This document shows positions 1 through 7,628 of a DNA stretch of 27,830 nt, one piece after another. The first letter of the stretch is position 1; each line of letters begins with the position of its first letter. Position numbers and translations under genes: made by a program. A model generated the notes under the pieces. That model saw only the letters and a program-made list of their open reading frames with translations. It had not been told where the DNA came from and did not search any database. Origin of the DNA: a virus; the IMG/VR virus record IMGVR_UViG_3300028394_000260, positions 1 through 27,830 of that record; one strand, written 5' to 3'.

Positions 1-464
1 TTGTGCCCGGCGACAGCGTTGTCGTACTGACGCTGCTTGAGCCTGTTGGGCCGACAGCGCCTGTTGCACCAGACACGCCTATAGGCCCAGTTGCACCCGT
101 AGTGCCGACACCTGTAGCTCCTGTGACACCAGTCACGCCAGTGCCGCCTGTGTTGCCTGTTGCGCCGGCTGCGCCAGCAGTCCCGGGCAAGCCAGTGGGG
201 CCAGTTAACCCAGTGGCGCCGGCTAATCCGCGCGGGCCTGTCTCGCCAACAGGGCCAGTCGCGCCAGAGACGCCTGCTGCCCCGGCAAGCCCTGTGGCGC
301 CAGTCGTGCCGACGCCAGTGGCGCCTGTTACGCCCGTTGAGCCCTTTACGCCAGATACGCCGGAACCAAGACTGTTGATCGATAGCGTGTCTGCGCCAGC
401 GTCGTACACAAACGAGACATTTGCGCCCGGCACAAGCGTTGTTGTGCTGACGCTGCTTAAGCCA
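1..464. repeat. 420-bp tandem module within the collagen-like gene
   Basis: Bases 1-44 and 421-464 are near-identical direct copies (both read roughly AGCGTTGT-GT-CTGACGCTGCTT). The offset is exactly 420 bases, or 140 codons. On the minus strand both encode Gly-Ser/Leu-Ser-Ser-Val-Ser-Thr-Thr-Thr-Leu followed by a Pro-Gly turn. Each unit is a collagen-like stretch plus a spacer. The second copy is cut by the window edge, so the number of units is unknown. Confidence 0.75.
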
Positions 465-808
465 GTTGCACCAGTTGCGCCAGCACCAGTAGCGCCAGTT
501 ACGCCAGCCGGGCCAGTTACGCCTGTTGGCCCGGCTACGCCAGTTACACCTGTAGCGCCAGTAACCCCGCTTAGGCCAATCGGGCCTGTGGCGCCGACAG
601 CACCAGTAACGCCAACGGCGCCAGTGGCTCCGACAGGACCAGTCGGCCCGGTAGCGCCTTTCGTGGCAAGACCAGCCGCGGCTAAAAGCCCGCCGATTGT
701 TGTTTTCTTCGTTGTTGGCTGCGCGGCTTCAAGGTCAACAATCGCTACCAGATCATTGGGCTCTGGTAGCGGCTTTGCCGGCAAATCGGATATACGTTTT
801 TTTGCCAT
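1..808 (-). CDS. Collagen-like phage appendage protein (3' end beyond window)
   Basis: The frame opens at ATG 808 and stays open to the left edge, so at least 269 codons are present and the C-terminus is missing. The first 45 residues ([20 protein letters not shown] onward, then [13 protein letters not shown]) match the N-terminus of the collagen-like protein at 4821-6488, and this is probably a shared virion-anchoring segment. The rest is Gly-X-Y repeat rich in GATG and GVTG, interrupted near 361-460 by a non-collagen spacer ([20 protein letters not shown]). The same spacer starts again at the left edge, so the protein is modular with a 140-codon period. Such proteins usually form trimeric tail or head fibres; that role is inferred. 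The open frame on the opposite strand (Pro-Val-Ala repeats) is a shadow. Confidence 0.85.
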   Translation of the reverse strand, partial: MAKKRISDLPAKPLPEPNDLVAIVDLEAAQPTTKKTTIGGLLAAAGLATKGATGPTGPVGATGAVGVTGAVGATGPIGLSGVTGATGVTGVAGPTGVTGPAGVTGATGAGATGATGLSSVSTTTLVPGANVSFVYDAGADTLSINSLGSGVSGVKGSTGVTGATGVGTTGATGLAGAAGVSGATGPVGETGPRGLAGATGLTGPTGLPGTAGAAGATGNTGGTGVTGVTGATGVGTTGATGPIGVSGATGAVGPTGSSSVSTTTLSPGT

Positions 809-819
809 GAGCGCGCCGA

Positions 820-853
820 TAGAATTTGAGCTGGCTGACCGCCCTCAATTCTA
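820..853 (-). promoter_or_regulatory. Hairpin in the leader of the collagen-like gene
   Basis: On the minus strand TAGAATTGAG pairs with CTCAAATTCTA, giving about 10 base pairs with one bulged A around a 13-base loop. It lies in the 64-base gap between the cytidine deaminase stop (873) and the ATG at 808. No T-run follows, so it is not an intrinsic terminator. It could act at the RNA level or as an operator. Only the pairing is seen; the function is unknown. Confidence 0.3.
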
Positions 854-872
854 CCGAATAAGCTGTGATTAC

Positions 873-1382
873 TTAAAAAGCGTGCGGCAAAAGCTCGTCT
901 AGCTTGAACCGGCCCACGCCGTCTACCAGAATTTCTGCGTCTGGAGCAGCAAATTCTAGCGCAACTTCTCGGCACGCGCCGCACGGCATAAAAGCTACGG
1001 GCAACGGCACGCCAGCGTTATCGACAACAGCAATGGCTATTTGCGCTATTTCAAACTTTGCGCCGTCTGTGTCTTGCGTCGAAGGCGTCGAAATAGCATT
1101 GGCGATAGCTACGCGCTCTGCGCACATGGTTAAGCCGTACGACTTGTTTTCAACGTTGCAGCCAGTGAAAATCTGGTCGCTGTGCGTGAGCTTTACAGCC
1201 GCGCCAATGCTGAGGCCAGAATACGGCGAGTATGCCAGTACGGCTACGCCGCGCGCTGCTTCGATAAGCGCCAGCTCACTGGGTGAAAAAGCTAATGGAT
1301 CTGCTACTGGTGCTGGTACGTCGGTAGCCTGCTGGCGACGGCCCGTAAAAATAGCCCAAAGTCTGCTCAGTTGTTTTGGCAT
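873..1382 (-). CDS. cdd: Cytidine deaminase
   Basis: Zinc-dependent deaminase converting (deoxy)cytidine to (deoxy)uridine, part of pyrimidine salvage. With the ATG at 1382 the protein has 169 residues. It carries AYSPYSG near 51, the first zinc and catalytic motif Cys-Ala-Glu at 87-89 within NVENKSYGLTMCAER, and the second zinc motif PCGAC at 133-137. Cys rather than His as first ligand is the pattern of small homotetrameric CDAs, usually about 130 residues. The extra length is an N-terminal extension of about 35 residues. The ATG is the only credible start, because an upstream TTG at 1427 lies deeper inside the thioredoxin gene. Even so, the two genes overlap by 107 bases and no good Shine-Dalgarno precedes this ATG, which follows a run of seven A. 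Phages more often carry dCMP deaminase. Confidence 0.92.
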   Translation of the reverse strand: MPKQLSRLWAIFTGRRQQATDVPAPVADPLAFSPSELALIEAARGVAVLAYSPYSGLSIGAAVKLTHSDQIFTGCNVENKSYGLTMCAERVAIANAISTPSTQDTDGAKFEIAQIAIAVVDNAGVPLPVAFMPCGACREVALEFAAPDAEILVDGVGRFKLDELLPHAF

Positions 1383-1698
1383 TTTTTTGCAACCACTGTT
1401 TGAGGTTTTCGACACCTGTGAAGCCAACTGTGCGCCGTATGGTGCCGTCGGCGTGAAGTATGACCAGAACTGGCACAGCCTTCACGGCATATTTGGCCGC
1501 AAACGCTGGCTCCAGATCTACGTCAATGATAACTAAATCGTAGCCGTCTGCAAGCTCAGGCTGTTTAGCCAGCACAGCTTTGAGCGCAACACAGCTTGGG
1601 CACCAGTCGGCGCCAAACACCAATAGGTCGTCAGCTTGGGCATAAAGCGCGCCGAATAGGCAGACCCCCGCCGCTATGAACAATCGTATAACTTGCAT
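1276..1698 (-). CDS. Exported (periplasmic) thioredoxin-like protein
   Basis: The 140-residue product starts with a classic signal peptide (MQVIRLFIAAGVCLFGALYA, predicted cleavage after AQA near residue 22). A thioredoxin fold follows, with active site Trp-Cys-Pro-Ser-Cys at 32-36, the IIDVD strand at 57-61 and the cis-proline at 76 (KAVPVLV). It probably acts as a periplasmic thiol-disulphide reductase or oxidase, as in the DsbE/TlpA class; the exact reaction is not decidable. The Trx domain ends near residue 106. The last 34 residues have no thioredoxin counterpart and overlap the cytidine deaminase gene in another frame. The ATG is preceded by GTGAGGGG. Phage thioredoxins are usually cytoplasmic, so export is notable. 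Confidence 0.85.
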   Translation of the reverse strand: MQVIRLFIAAGVCLFGALYAQADDLLVFGADWCPSCVALKAVLAKQPELADGYDLVIIDVDLEPAFAAKYAVKAVPVLVILHADGTIRRTVGFTGVENLKQWLQKNAKTTEQTLGYFYGPSPAGYRRTSTSSRSISFFTQ

Positions 1699-1723
1699 AG
1701 CCCCTCACTTTCCCGTGAGTACT

Positions 1724-1732
1724 ATTGTAACA
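1724..1732 (-). promoter_or_regulatory. Possible extended -10 promoter for thioredoxin/cdd
   Basis: The minus strand reads TGTTACAAT, matching TGn plus a -10 close to TATAAT, 26 bases upstream of the thioredoxin ATG. No convincing -35 box is present at 16-18 bases, which extended -10 promoters tolerate. The gap between 1699 and 1761 is one of the few places in this gene-dense region with space for a promoter. Confidence 0.3.
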
Positions 1733-1761
1733 AGTTAACAAATTGCAAATTCGACAGGTAG

Positions 1762-3168
1762 TTAACCCGTCGTTGAGTCGGCTATTTGCTGCCCAGTCGT
1801 CGCTACAGTTGCGGCATTTGCCAGCCGTTCTCCAAAAGAGCCGCTGGTCAGGGAGTTGCTTGTTAAATACGCCCACACATCCGCAGGCGTCAGTGCTGCC
1901 GTACCCACGCCCGTACCCACAGCCACGCCCGACTGCACCGCTGACGCCACGGGTACAGCCATCGTGCCGGTGGTGTTGCCAGCGTTATATGTCGTTCCTG
2001 CCCGCACGTTGCTTGCAGCGGGCAGGGCATTGGCAACCGTGGTCGCGTCAATGAGTGTTTTGGTCGTGCTGGCGGTCTTGGCAAACACAGCCACGTTGCT
2101 CGTTGCGTCCGTGAGCCTGATCGGCCCCGCCGTTGGTGCCTGACCTCGCGGGCCGAATTCAAACTCCGACACATAGGTCAACGATCCTGCGGCAGAACTC
2201 ACCACACCGGGTGCTGCCGTGAACCCTGTTGACCCCGGCCCGAACCCATTTCCTTTTGCCCGCAGCACAGTCAGCGTTCCGGTACTGGAGTTTTGCGCAC
2301 CCGCTGCCGCAGACCCTCCGGTGCATGTGTTGTTGATTGTGACCGTGCCTGTGCTTGCGTTGGTGACCGCAACAGCCGCACCTCCGGTCACGGGGCAGTT
2401 GATTTGGATTTCTCCAGACGATGTGTTGGCGATCAGCGGGTATGCACCCGCCGCGACCGTGCATCCGGCAGCAATGGTTATCAACCCTGTACCGGAGTTA
2501 TAAACCGCGTAGCTTCCGCCGCCAGCAGCAGTGAACGACGAACCCGCCAAGAAATTGACCCTGCCTGACGCAGCGTTTTGGCAACCAAGACCGCCAGCGT
2601 TTGTCGGCGACGCGATTACAGTACCCGTGATGTTGATCGTTCCAGTGCTTGAGTTCACCACAGCGCTGTATTGCCCAGCACCAGTGATGGTCGCAGGGAT
2701 GGATGCCGTACCTATGTTGAGCGTTCCGCCTCCAGTGTTGTCGGCTCCGTAACAGCCCTGACCGCCTGTCCCGTAAATATTCCCCGCAATTACATTCAAC
2801 GTGCCGAGGCCAGTGTTCCGAACGCCGACGTTGAAGTAGATCGCCCCTGCGTAAATAACACCCGACGCACCCGCGTTGACCGTCGCTGATGTTCCAGCGT
2901 TTCCGTTGAATTGCAAACACAGCGCTCCGTTGGTGTTGTTCCCGTACACGTTTGCGTAGAGCGTAGCTCCGTTTCCCAAGACGAACCCACCAGTTGCAGT
3001 AGCCCCGCCCGTTGTGTCGTTGCGAATCTCAAGGCACGTTGCGTCAGCAGTGATCGTGATTGTTCTGGAGTTCGCCACAGCAACGTCGCCTGTGGTCGGC
3101 ACAACGCCACCTATCCACGTACTTGTGGCGTTGAAGTTGCCACTTGCTGCTGCCAAAATAATTGCCAT
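1762..3168 (-). CDS. Predicted beta-helix structural/appendage protein, copy B
   Basis: Protein of 468 residues, very rich in Gly, Ala, Thr, Asn and Ser. The N-terminus (STWIGGVVPTTGDVAVANS) has the Trp...Gly-Gly-x-x-Pro-x-x-Gly-Asp pattern of G8-like openings in phage surface proteins. The middle is built of short repeats of the type NSSTGTINITG, STGTVTINNT and NSGTGLITIA, as in stacked right-handed beta-helix rungs. The C-terminus (LTPADVWAYLTSNSLTSGSF, then GERLANAATVATTGQQIAD) is a tail common in phage virion proteins. It is a paralogue of the gene just upstream, with matching ends and a diverged centre. Probably a fibre, spike or head decoration; the precise role is unknown. The ATG lies two bases after the upstream gene's stop, so translation is probably coupled. 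Confidence 0.75.
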   Translation of the reverse strand: MAIILAAASGNFNATSTWIGGVVPTTGDVAVANSRTITITADATCLEIRNDTTGGATATGGFVLGNGATLYANVYGNNTNGALCLQFNGNAGTSATVNAGASGVIYAGAIYFNVGVRNTGLGTLNVIAGNIYGTGGQGCYGADNTGGGTLNIGTASIPATITGAGQYSAVVNSSTGTINITGTVIASPTNAGGLGCQNAASGRVNFLAGSSFTAAGGGSYAVYNSGTGLITIAAGCTVAAGAYPLIANTSSGEIQINCPVTGGAAVAVTNASTGTVTINNTCTGGSAAAGAQNSSTGTLTVLRAKGNGFGPGSTGFTAAPGVVSSAAGSLTYVSEFEFGPRGQAPTAGPIRLTDATSNVAVFAKTASTTKTLIDATTVANALPAASNVRAGTTYNAGNTTGTMAVPVASAVQSGVAVGTGVGTAALTPADVWAYLTSNSLTSGSFGERLANAATVATTGQQIADSTTG

Positions 3169-3170
3169 GG

Positions 3171-4508
3171 TTACACCAATGAGTCTGCAATCTGTTGCCC
3201 AATCGTTGCCACTGTTCCGGCGTTCTTAAGCCGCTCTCCCATGCTTCCGCTTGTCGTGGCCGACGCAGTGAGGTATGCCCACACAGCAGCAGGAGTGAGC
3301 GCCGCCGTGCCTGTGGTGGCATCAACAGCCACGCCCAGAGCTACCGAGCCAGCAGCAGGGATCGCGCATGTGCCGGTGTTGTTGCCAGAGTTGTATGAAG
3401 TGCCCAGCCGAACGTCGGAGACGGCAGGCACATAGGACGCAGTAGCGGCCGCATCGACAAGCGTTTTCTTCGACAGGCCAACACGGTACATGATCGACTG
3501 ATTCGACGCCACATCGGTCAACCAAACAGCACCACTCACGGGCGACATGCCAAGGTCGCCGTATTCGATATTGGAAACGTAAGCAACTCCCGTGTTGACC
3601 AACCCGTATTGAGCGGTGACGGTTGCTCCGACGCCAAACGCATTTCCTTTGACTGTCGTGCATGCGCTGATCGTCCCTGAGTTTGAAACGCCAGCAGCGC
3701 CCGGCCCGCCGACCGCTGCACCAATAGAAGTTACCGTGCCAGCGTTGGACAACCCCACGCTCCCAGTTCCTCCAGTGCATGAACCGCTGACGCTCACTGT
3801 CCCTGCCGCGCTGTTGATTACACCATTCGCAGAGGCACCAGAACCTCCGGTCACGTTTCCTGTGATGTAAATAAACCCAGCGCCCACATTGTTGACTGTG
3901 TTTTGAGCGGAACCAGCTTGCCCAATGCCTCCAGTGAGGGTTCCGGTGAGGTTGATGTTTACAGTACCCCCTTGCTCGTTTCTGACTGCGTTTACCGTTG
4001 CACTGGTGGCTCCCGTTGCAATCGCCACAGCACCGGTGATATTCACCGTTCCACTCGATGCGTTCCGCACTCCGTATGTGTTTGAAGAAGTCGCGGCGTT
4101 TGCTCCGTTGATGTCGCCCACTATGTTCAGCGTGCCTGTGGATAAGTTGCTGATTGCGCCTTGGTTGTTCGCGGCGTCGTTTTGAAGTGTGCCGGTCATC
4201 CTTGCCGAGTTGCCAGAGAGACCTGAGTACACGAACGCTGCGGTGTTCGCGTTGGTGCAGCGAAATCCGCCAACCGGCGTTGCCGATGATCCTGTTCCGA
4301 TCATCTCGCAGCCGTTGCTCAACACGAACTGACCGCCCGCCACAGTGCTAGTCGACAGCACTTGAAACTCTTGGCACTGCACTGTGCCTGTGACGGTGAT
4401 CGTCTTCCCGTTGGCAACAGCAATGTCGCCAGTACCGGGGACAACGCCACCCGTCCATGTGCTGCCGGTGCTGAAGTTGCCGTTGGCCGCCGCAAGGATC
4501 GTTGCCAT
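3171..4508 (-). CDS. Predicted beta-helix structural/appendage protein, copy A
   Basis: Protein of 445 residues and tandem paralogue of the gene at 1762-3168. It has the same N-terminus (ILAAANGNFSTGSTWTGGVV, then PGTGDIAVANGKTITV), a middle of Thr/Gly/Asn rungs such as NASSGTVNITG and NLSTGTLNIVG, and the same C-terminal segment (LTPAAVWAYLTASATTSGSM, then GERLKNAGTVATIGQQIAD). The rung repeats suggest a right-handed beta-helix of the kind found in receptor-binding spikes. No catalytic residues stand out. The start is supported by AAGGG seven bases upstream of the ATG. It is sandwiched between fibre genes, which supports an appendage role; this is inference from context and composition. Confidence 0.75.
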   Translation of the reverse strand: MATILAAANGNFSTGSTWTGGVVPGTGDIAVANGKTITVTGTVQCQEFQVLSTSTVAGGQFVLSNGCEMIGTGSSATPVGGFRCTNANTAAFVYSGLSGNSARMTGTLQNDAANNQGAISNLSTGTLNIVGDINGANAATSSNTYGVRNASSGTVNITGAVAIATGATSATVNAVRNEQGGTVNINLTGTLTGGIGQAGSAQNTVNNVGAGFIYITGNVTGGSGASANGVINSAAGTVSVSGSCTGGTGSVGLSNAGTVTSIGAAVGGPGAAGVSNSGTISACTTVKGNAFGVGATVTAQYGLVNTGVAYVSNIEYGDLGMSPVSGAVWLTDVASNQSIMYRVGLSKKTLVDAAATASYVPAVSDVRLGTSYNSGNNTGTCAIPAAGSVALGVAVDATTGTAALTPAAVWAYLTASATTSGSMGERLKNAGTVATIGQQIADSLV

Positions 4509-4509
4509 G

Positions 4510-4812
4510 TCAGAACCCTTTCGATCTCAACAATTCAACAACAGCGAGTCGCATTGCGTCTGCGGCCTTCTGTTCTTCTGGTGACTCAAGAGTTTCAAGG
4601 CTCCCCCGAAACAGGCTTGTGGCAGCAGCGTCAGCCGTGACCAGCACAGGTATGCCCGTCTCGGGGTCTGTGCCGATTCTGGCAGGGACGATCCGCACCG
4701 CAGCAGAGGAGTTAAGCGTGCCGTCTGGGTTGTACAGTGACGACACAGACAGGCTGATGTTCACTCGGTCATAAACGTTCCCGTCAATCAAGATTGGCGT
4801 TGTCAGCATCAT
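4510..4812 (-). CDS. Small hypothetical protein in the appendage cluster
   Basis: Protein of 100 residues, not recognised. It starts MMLTTPILIDGNVYDRVNIS and ends in a probable helix (EEQKAADAMRLAVVELLRSK). The first half reads as beta strands. It sits between the collagen-like fibre and the beta-helix pair, with a one-base gap to the next start, so it is very likely co-translated and may be a fibre adaptor or chaperone. The start could be either of two adjacent ATGs (4812 or 4809); AAGGTG lies just upstream. Confidence 0.65.
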   Translation of the reverse strand: MMLTTPILIDGNVYDRVNISLSVSSLYNPDGTLNSSAAVRIVPARIGTDPETGIPVLVTADAAATSLFRGSLETLESPEEQKAADAMRLAVVELLRSKGF

Positions 4813-4820
4813 AAATCACC

Positions 4821-6488
4821 TTATGCGTACGTAGCTGAAAGTCTATCTGTCCACGCTACACTGGTTGCCGTGGTGCGCGTGCTGATCGTGCCGGCACTCG
4901 TAACCAGCGTCTTTTTAATTGTCCAAACAGCCGATGATTCAGATGACCCTGACGCCGCTGTGCCGATATACATAAACCCCGATACGAAATCAGAGCGCAC
5001 TACATTTTTTAAGGCTGTGGGGCCTGTAGCTCCAGTTACACCAGTGATTCCTGATACGCCAGTTGGACCAGTCGTTCCTACGCCTGTTGGCCCTGTGGCG
5101 CCAGTTACACCTACGACGCCGGTAGCGCCAGTGATACCAATTGGGCCGGTAGCTCCGCTAACTCCAATTGAGCCGGTAGCTCCCGTTACACCTACAGCAC
5201 CTGTAGCGCCTGTAGCTCCGTCGCGTCCAACATAACCTGCTACACCAGTCGCGCCGGTTACACCCACCAAACCGCTCGGACCAGTTGCGCCGTCGCTGCC
5301 GACGTATCCGGCTACGCCTGTAGCGCCGGTTATACCAATAGGTCCAGTTGCGCCGCTAATCCCAATTACACCAGTTGCTCCGGTTATGCCGATTAAACCA
5401 TTTGGGCCAGTGGCGCCAGATACCCCTACAAAGCCAGTAGCGCCGATGGGGCCAGTTGCGCCGGTTACACCTACAACTCCAGTAGCGCCTGTAATCCCAA
5501 TTGGGCCAGTAGCCCCAGATACACCTACAACACCAGTAGCGCCGGAAACGCCTATTACGCCCGTAGCTCCTGTAATTCCAACTGAGCCAGTAGCGCCAGA
5601 AATACCTGTGACGCCCACTACCCCCGTAGCACCAGTTACGCCTACTATACCGGTAGCGCCGCTAACGCCTATTACGCCAGTAGCTCCGGTTACTCCAATC
5701 GGGCCAGTTGCGCCTGATACGCCTACTACGCCGGTAGCGCCTGTAACGCCTACCAGCCCGGTAGCTCCGCTAACGCCGATTACGCCAGTAGCTCCGGTTA
5801 CTCCAATGAGCCCTGTTGCGCCACTAACCCCAATTACACCAGTAGCGCCACTAATCCCAATTACACCAGTAGCTCCTGTAATACCAATAGGGCCAGTAGC
5901 GCCAGAAACGCCTGTAACGCCCACTACGCCCGTAGCGCCAGTTACTCCTACTGCACCAGTAGCGCCAGTTGCACCAGTCAGCGGCAAATTAGTCAGCGGC
6001 GCGCTGCGCCAAAGCTGCGTAAGCGGGTCATATATGAGCGCGGAGCGTTCTGTCGGCGTACCGGGGCTAACGTTTGTTAGCTTCTCCAGCGCAAAAGGCG
6101 GCGTAAATAACGGCTGCCAGTTTGCTAAAACAGTTGGATCTGAGCCGCGCAGAATAAACGTCTGCTCAATGTCTTCGCGTAAAGCGTGGTCGCCCTGCTG
6201 TACGCCCAGCGCCAACATTGCGGCTTCAGAGGCCACAACGTAGGTTTCAGTCACAGCCAGCGCAGGCAGCTGGCTAACTTCCAGCCGGCCTGTCGCTACG
6301 TTTAGGGTAGCCACACCACCCGCCACGCCACGCGCCGAATTAGGTACAGCGTCTGCCGCGGCTACAATAGCGGCAATTGTGGTCTTTTTCGTTTTGAGCC
6401 GCGCCATAGCCGAGTCGACTATGGGCACAATGTCCGCTGGAGCCAGCGTAGACTTTAGCTCCAATTCGGATATTTTTTTCTTGCTCAT
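4821..6488 (-). CDS. Collagen-like phage tail fibre protein
   Basis: Protein of 555 residues in four parts. Residues 1-48 ([20 protein letters not shown], then [14 protein letters not shown]) form the N-terminal segment shared with the collagen-like protein at 1-808. Residues 49-170 resemble a linker domain common in phage tail fibres ([20 protein letters not shown], then [15 protein letters not shown]). Residues about 171-490 are uninterrupted Gly-X-Y repeats, mostly GVTGATG and GISGATG in 9-residue blocks. The last 65 residues ([26 protein letters not shown], and a Trp near the end) form the short tip domain typical of such fibres. It is probably trimeric and involved in host recognition. 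No strong Shine-Dalgarno is seen; a TATAAT lies 35 bases upstream. Confidence 0.88.
   Translation of the reverse strand: MSKKKISELELKSTLAPADIVPIVDSAMARLKTKKTTIAAIVAAADAVPNSARGVAGGVATLNVATGRLEVSQLPALAVTETYVVASEAAMLALGVQQGDHALREDIEQTFILRGSDPTVLANWQPLFTPPFALEKLTNVSPGTPTERSALIYDPLTQLWRSAPLTNLPLTGATGATGAVGVTGATGVVGVTGVSGATGPIGITGATGVIGISGATGVIGVSGATGLIGVTGATGVIGVSGATGLVGVTGATGVVGVSGATGPIGVTGATGVIGVSGATGIVGVTGATGVVGVTGISGATGSVGITGATGVIGVSGATGVVGVSGATGPIGITGATGVVGVTGATGPIGATGFVGVSGATGPNGLIGITGATGVIGISGATGPIGITGATGVAGYVGSDGATGPSGLVGVTGATGVAGYVGRDGATGATGAVGVTGATGSIGVSGATGPIGITGATGVVGVTGATGPTGVGTTGPTGVSGITGVTGATGPTALKNVVRSDFVSGFMYIGTAASGSSESSAVWTIKKTLVTSAGTISTRTTATSVAWTDRLSATYA
5020..5979. repeat. Collagen Gly-X-Y coding repeat array
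   Basis: About 960 bases of 9- and 27-base degenerate periodicity encode Gly-X-Y triplets (minus-strand units resembling GGC GTA ACT GGC GCT ACT GGC). The repeats vary at synonymous positions and are not separated by unique spacers. Low-complexity arrays like this are prone to slippage, so length may vary between isolates. The opposite strand stays open in one frame as Pro-Val-Ala-Pro repeats, a by-product of the composition. Confidence 0.85.
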
Positions 6489-6523
6489 GGCGATAACCCG
6501 AATTACTGATGCGCGTAGTGCAT

Positions 6524-6529
6524 ATTATA
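6524..6529 (-). promoter_or_regulatory. Possible -10 element upstream of the tail fibre gene
   Basis: A perfect TATAAT on the minus strand (context GCTATAATATGC) lies 35 bases upstream of the fibre ATG, inside the 56-base gap 6489-6544. No good -35 hexamer lies 16-18 bases before it. It could be a host sigma-70 promoter helped by an activator, or chance. It would drive the appendage genes independently of the thymidylate kinase cluster. Confidence 0.35.
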
Positions 6530-6544
6530 GCGTACGCCAAGCAC

Positions 6545-6853
6545 TCAATAAACGGAACCGTCATCGTCATCAACTGGCCGCTGCTGTTTACTTTTCTTGC
6601 TGGGCCTGACGCCGTCTAAATCTTCTGCGGCTTTGTTTAGCCATTTAGCCAGCTTTCGCGCGTCATTGGCTGATAACAGCGGTAGTTGTACGCCGGTGGT
6701 TTCTACGATTATGCCGCTTTCGGTGTAGGTGCCCGCGTCCCAGTCACCAGCTTCTAGGACAAGTGCTGGCGAAGATGACGGCGCGGCAGCTACCAGATTC
6801 TTGAACTCAATACGCCCGGGCGTATTTTTGATAACAGTAGCCACAAAAATCAC
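6545..6853 (-). CDS. Hypothetical phage protein (102 aa)
   Basis: Starts with GTG at 6853, overlapping the preceding stop as GTGA, a 4-base coupling arrangement. The first 60 residues look beta-rich and contain VLEAGDWDAGTYTESGIIVE. A helix with LSANDARKLAKWLNKAAEDL follows, a pattern seen in many small phage proteins of unknown role. The C-terminal tail is polar and charged (KKSKQQRPVDDDDGS). No function can be assigned. Confidence 0.7.
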   Translation of the reverse strand: MIFVATVIKNTPGRIEFKNLVAAAPSSSPALVLEAGDWDAGTYTESGIIVETTGVQLPLLSANDARKLAKWLNKAAEDLDGVRPSKKSKQQRPVDDDDGSVY

Positions 6854-7116
6854 GCCTCCTGCAAATCTTCAAGAATCACAGGAGCGTCGTTGCCCGCAAA
6901 AGCACCAGCAAATTTACCGTGGTAGTACTCGTCAGCATCTTCTTGAGACAGGCCATCTGCAAGTAGCTTGGCGTAAATCTTAGCCCGGCTGTATACGGCA
7001 ACAGGGTCAGCTGTACCGATACGCCCAATACCCACAATTGCACTCTCCATGTTCTCAAGCAAAATAGCGTCAGGGTTTAAGTCCGACAGCTGATCTACAA
7101 AACGTTGCGCAGTCAT
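6850..7116 (-). CDS. Conserved phage hypothetical protein (88 aa)
   Basis: Small acidic protein whose pattern (NPDAILLENMESAIVGIGRI, then AVYSRAKIYAKLLADG, QEDADEYY and APVILEDL) resembles a widespread uncharacterised phage family. Those proteins share DAxL...AIIGIGxR...AVY and an E/D-rich EYFxFNxxGAxxGxxTP ending. No catalytic motif is known. Starts and stops overlap both neighbours by 4 bases, so it belongs to the operon running from thymidylate kinase. Confidence 0.75.
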   Translation of the reverse strand: MTAQRFVDQLSDLNPDAILLENMESAIVGIGRIGTADPVAVYSRAKIYAKLLADGLSQEDADEYYHGKFAGAFAGNDAPVILEDLQEA

Positions 7117-7628
7117 TTATCGCACTCCATTTGGATGTCTTCAAGAAACAGCGCTGCGATGTCGCCAGCGCGTTTGTAGCCTTCTCGAACACCGCGTTGA
7201 AACTCCATGCTGCCGCCAAGCGTACTCTTTGTGGGCAAATCGGCAATCGTGGCTAGCGCGGCGATTGATTTATTCCTGATGTTCTTGTATTCAGGCGAGC
7301 TAAGCACTGCGCTGTTGCCAGTTGCGGCTGCGGGCGCCTGAATATTTACAGCTAATTCTAAAGCTAAACCCTTTGATTTCAAAGCTTTAGTGATTCTGAC
7401 CAGCTCGTTGAAGTCGCAGAAATTTTGCGCCGTGTTCTTCAAATGAGTCTGCGCAAGCCTGTGGAGGTCACAACACAAGTGCGACAATTCGGCTAGTTGA
7501 GTCTTGGTAGATGTAGCCCCAAGCGTTTGCTCTCTACACTCGGCTGTTAAAAGAGCTTGCGCCACTGTATCCCGCCGTGTCTGTTTTTGCCGCGCGATGT
7601 TCGCTGGCGAGAATGCGTTGACTGTCAT
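7113..7628 (-). CDS. Hypothetical protein (171 aa), helical
   Basis: Not recognised. The sequence is mostly alpha-helical with a basic N-terminus (ARQKQTRRDTVAQALL) and three Cys near residues 31-53 (AECRE, LCCDLHRL). A central segment has repeated Leu/Ala heptad-like spacing, and the C-terminus reads GYKRAGDIAALFLEDIQMEC. It overlaps thymidylate kinase by ATGA upstream and the 88-residue gene by ATGA downstream, so the three are translated together. No transmembrane segment or nuclease motif is visible. Confidence 0.7.
   Translation of the reverse strand: MTVNAFSPANIARQKQTRRDTVAQALLTAECREQTLGATSTKTQLAELSHLCCDLHRLAQTHLKNTAQNFCDFNELVRITKALKSKGLALELAVNIQAPAAATGNSAVLSSPEYKNIRNKSIAALATIADLPTKSTLGGSMEFQRGVREGYKRAGDIAALFLEDIQMECDK

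Noticed and set aside
3-902. Long plus-strand open frame of Pro-Val-Ala repeats (also at 5386-6243 and 4870-5235)
   Set aside because: These are antisense shadows of Gly-X-Y collagen coding on the minus strand; the complement of GGC-ACT-type repeats gives Pro-Val-Ala codons. No ribosome sites, no other plus-strand genes nearby.
904-1536. Plus-strand 210-residue frame
   Set aside because: It lies opposite the well-supported cytidine deaminase and thioredoxin genes and shows no family features.
5020-5979. CRISPR-like periodic repeats
   Set aside because: The repeats are back to back without unique spacers, vary at synonymous positions, and code for Gly-X-Y triplets.
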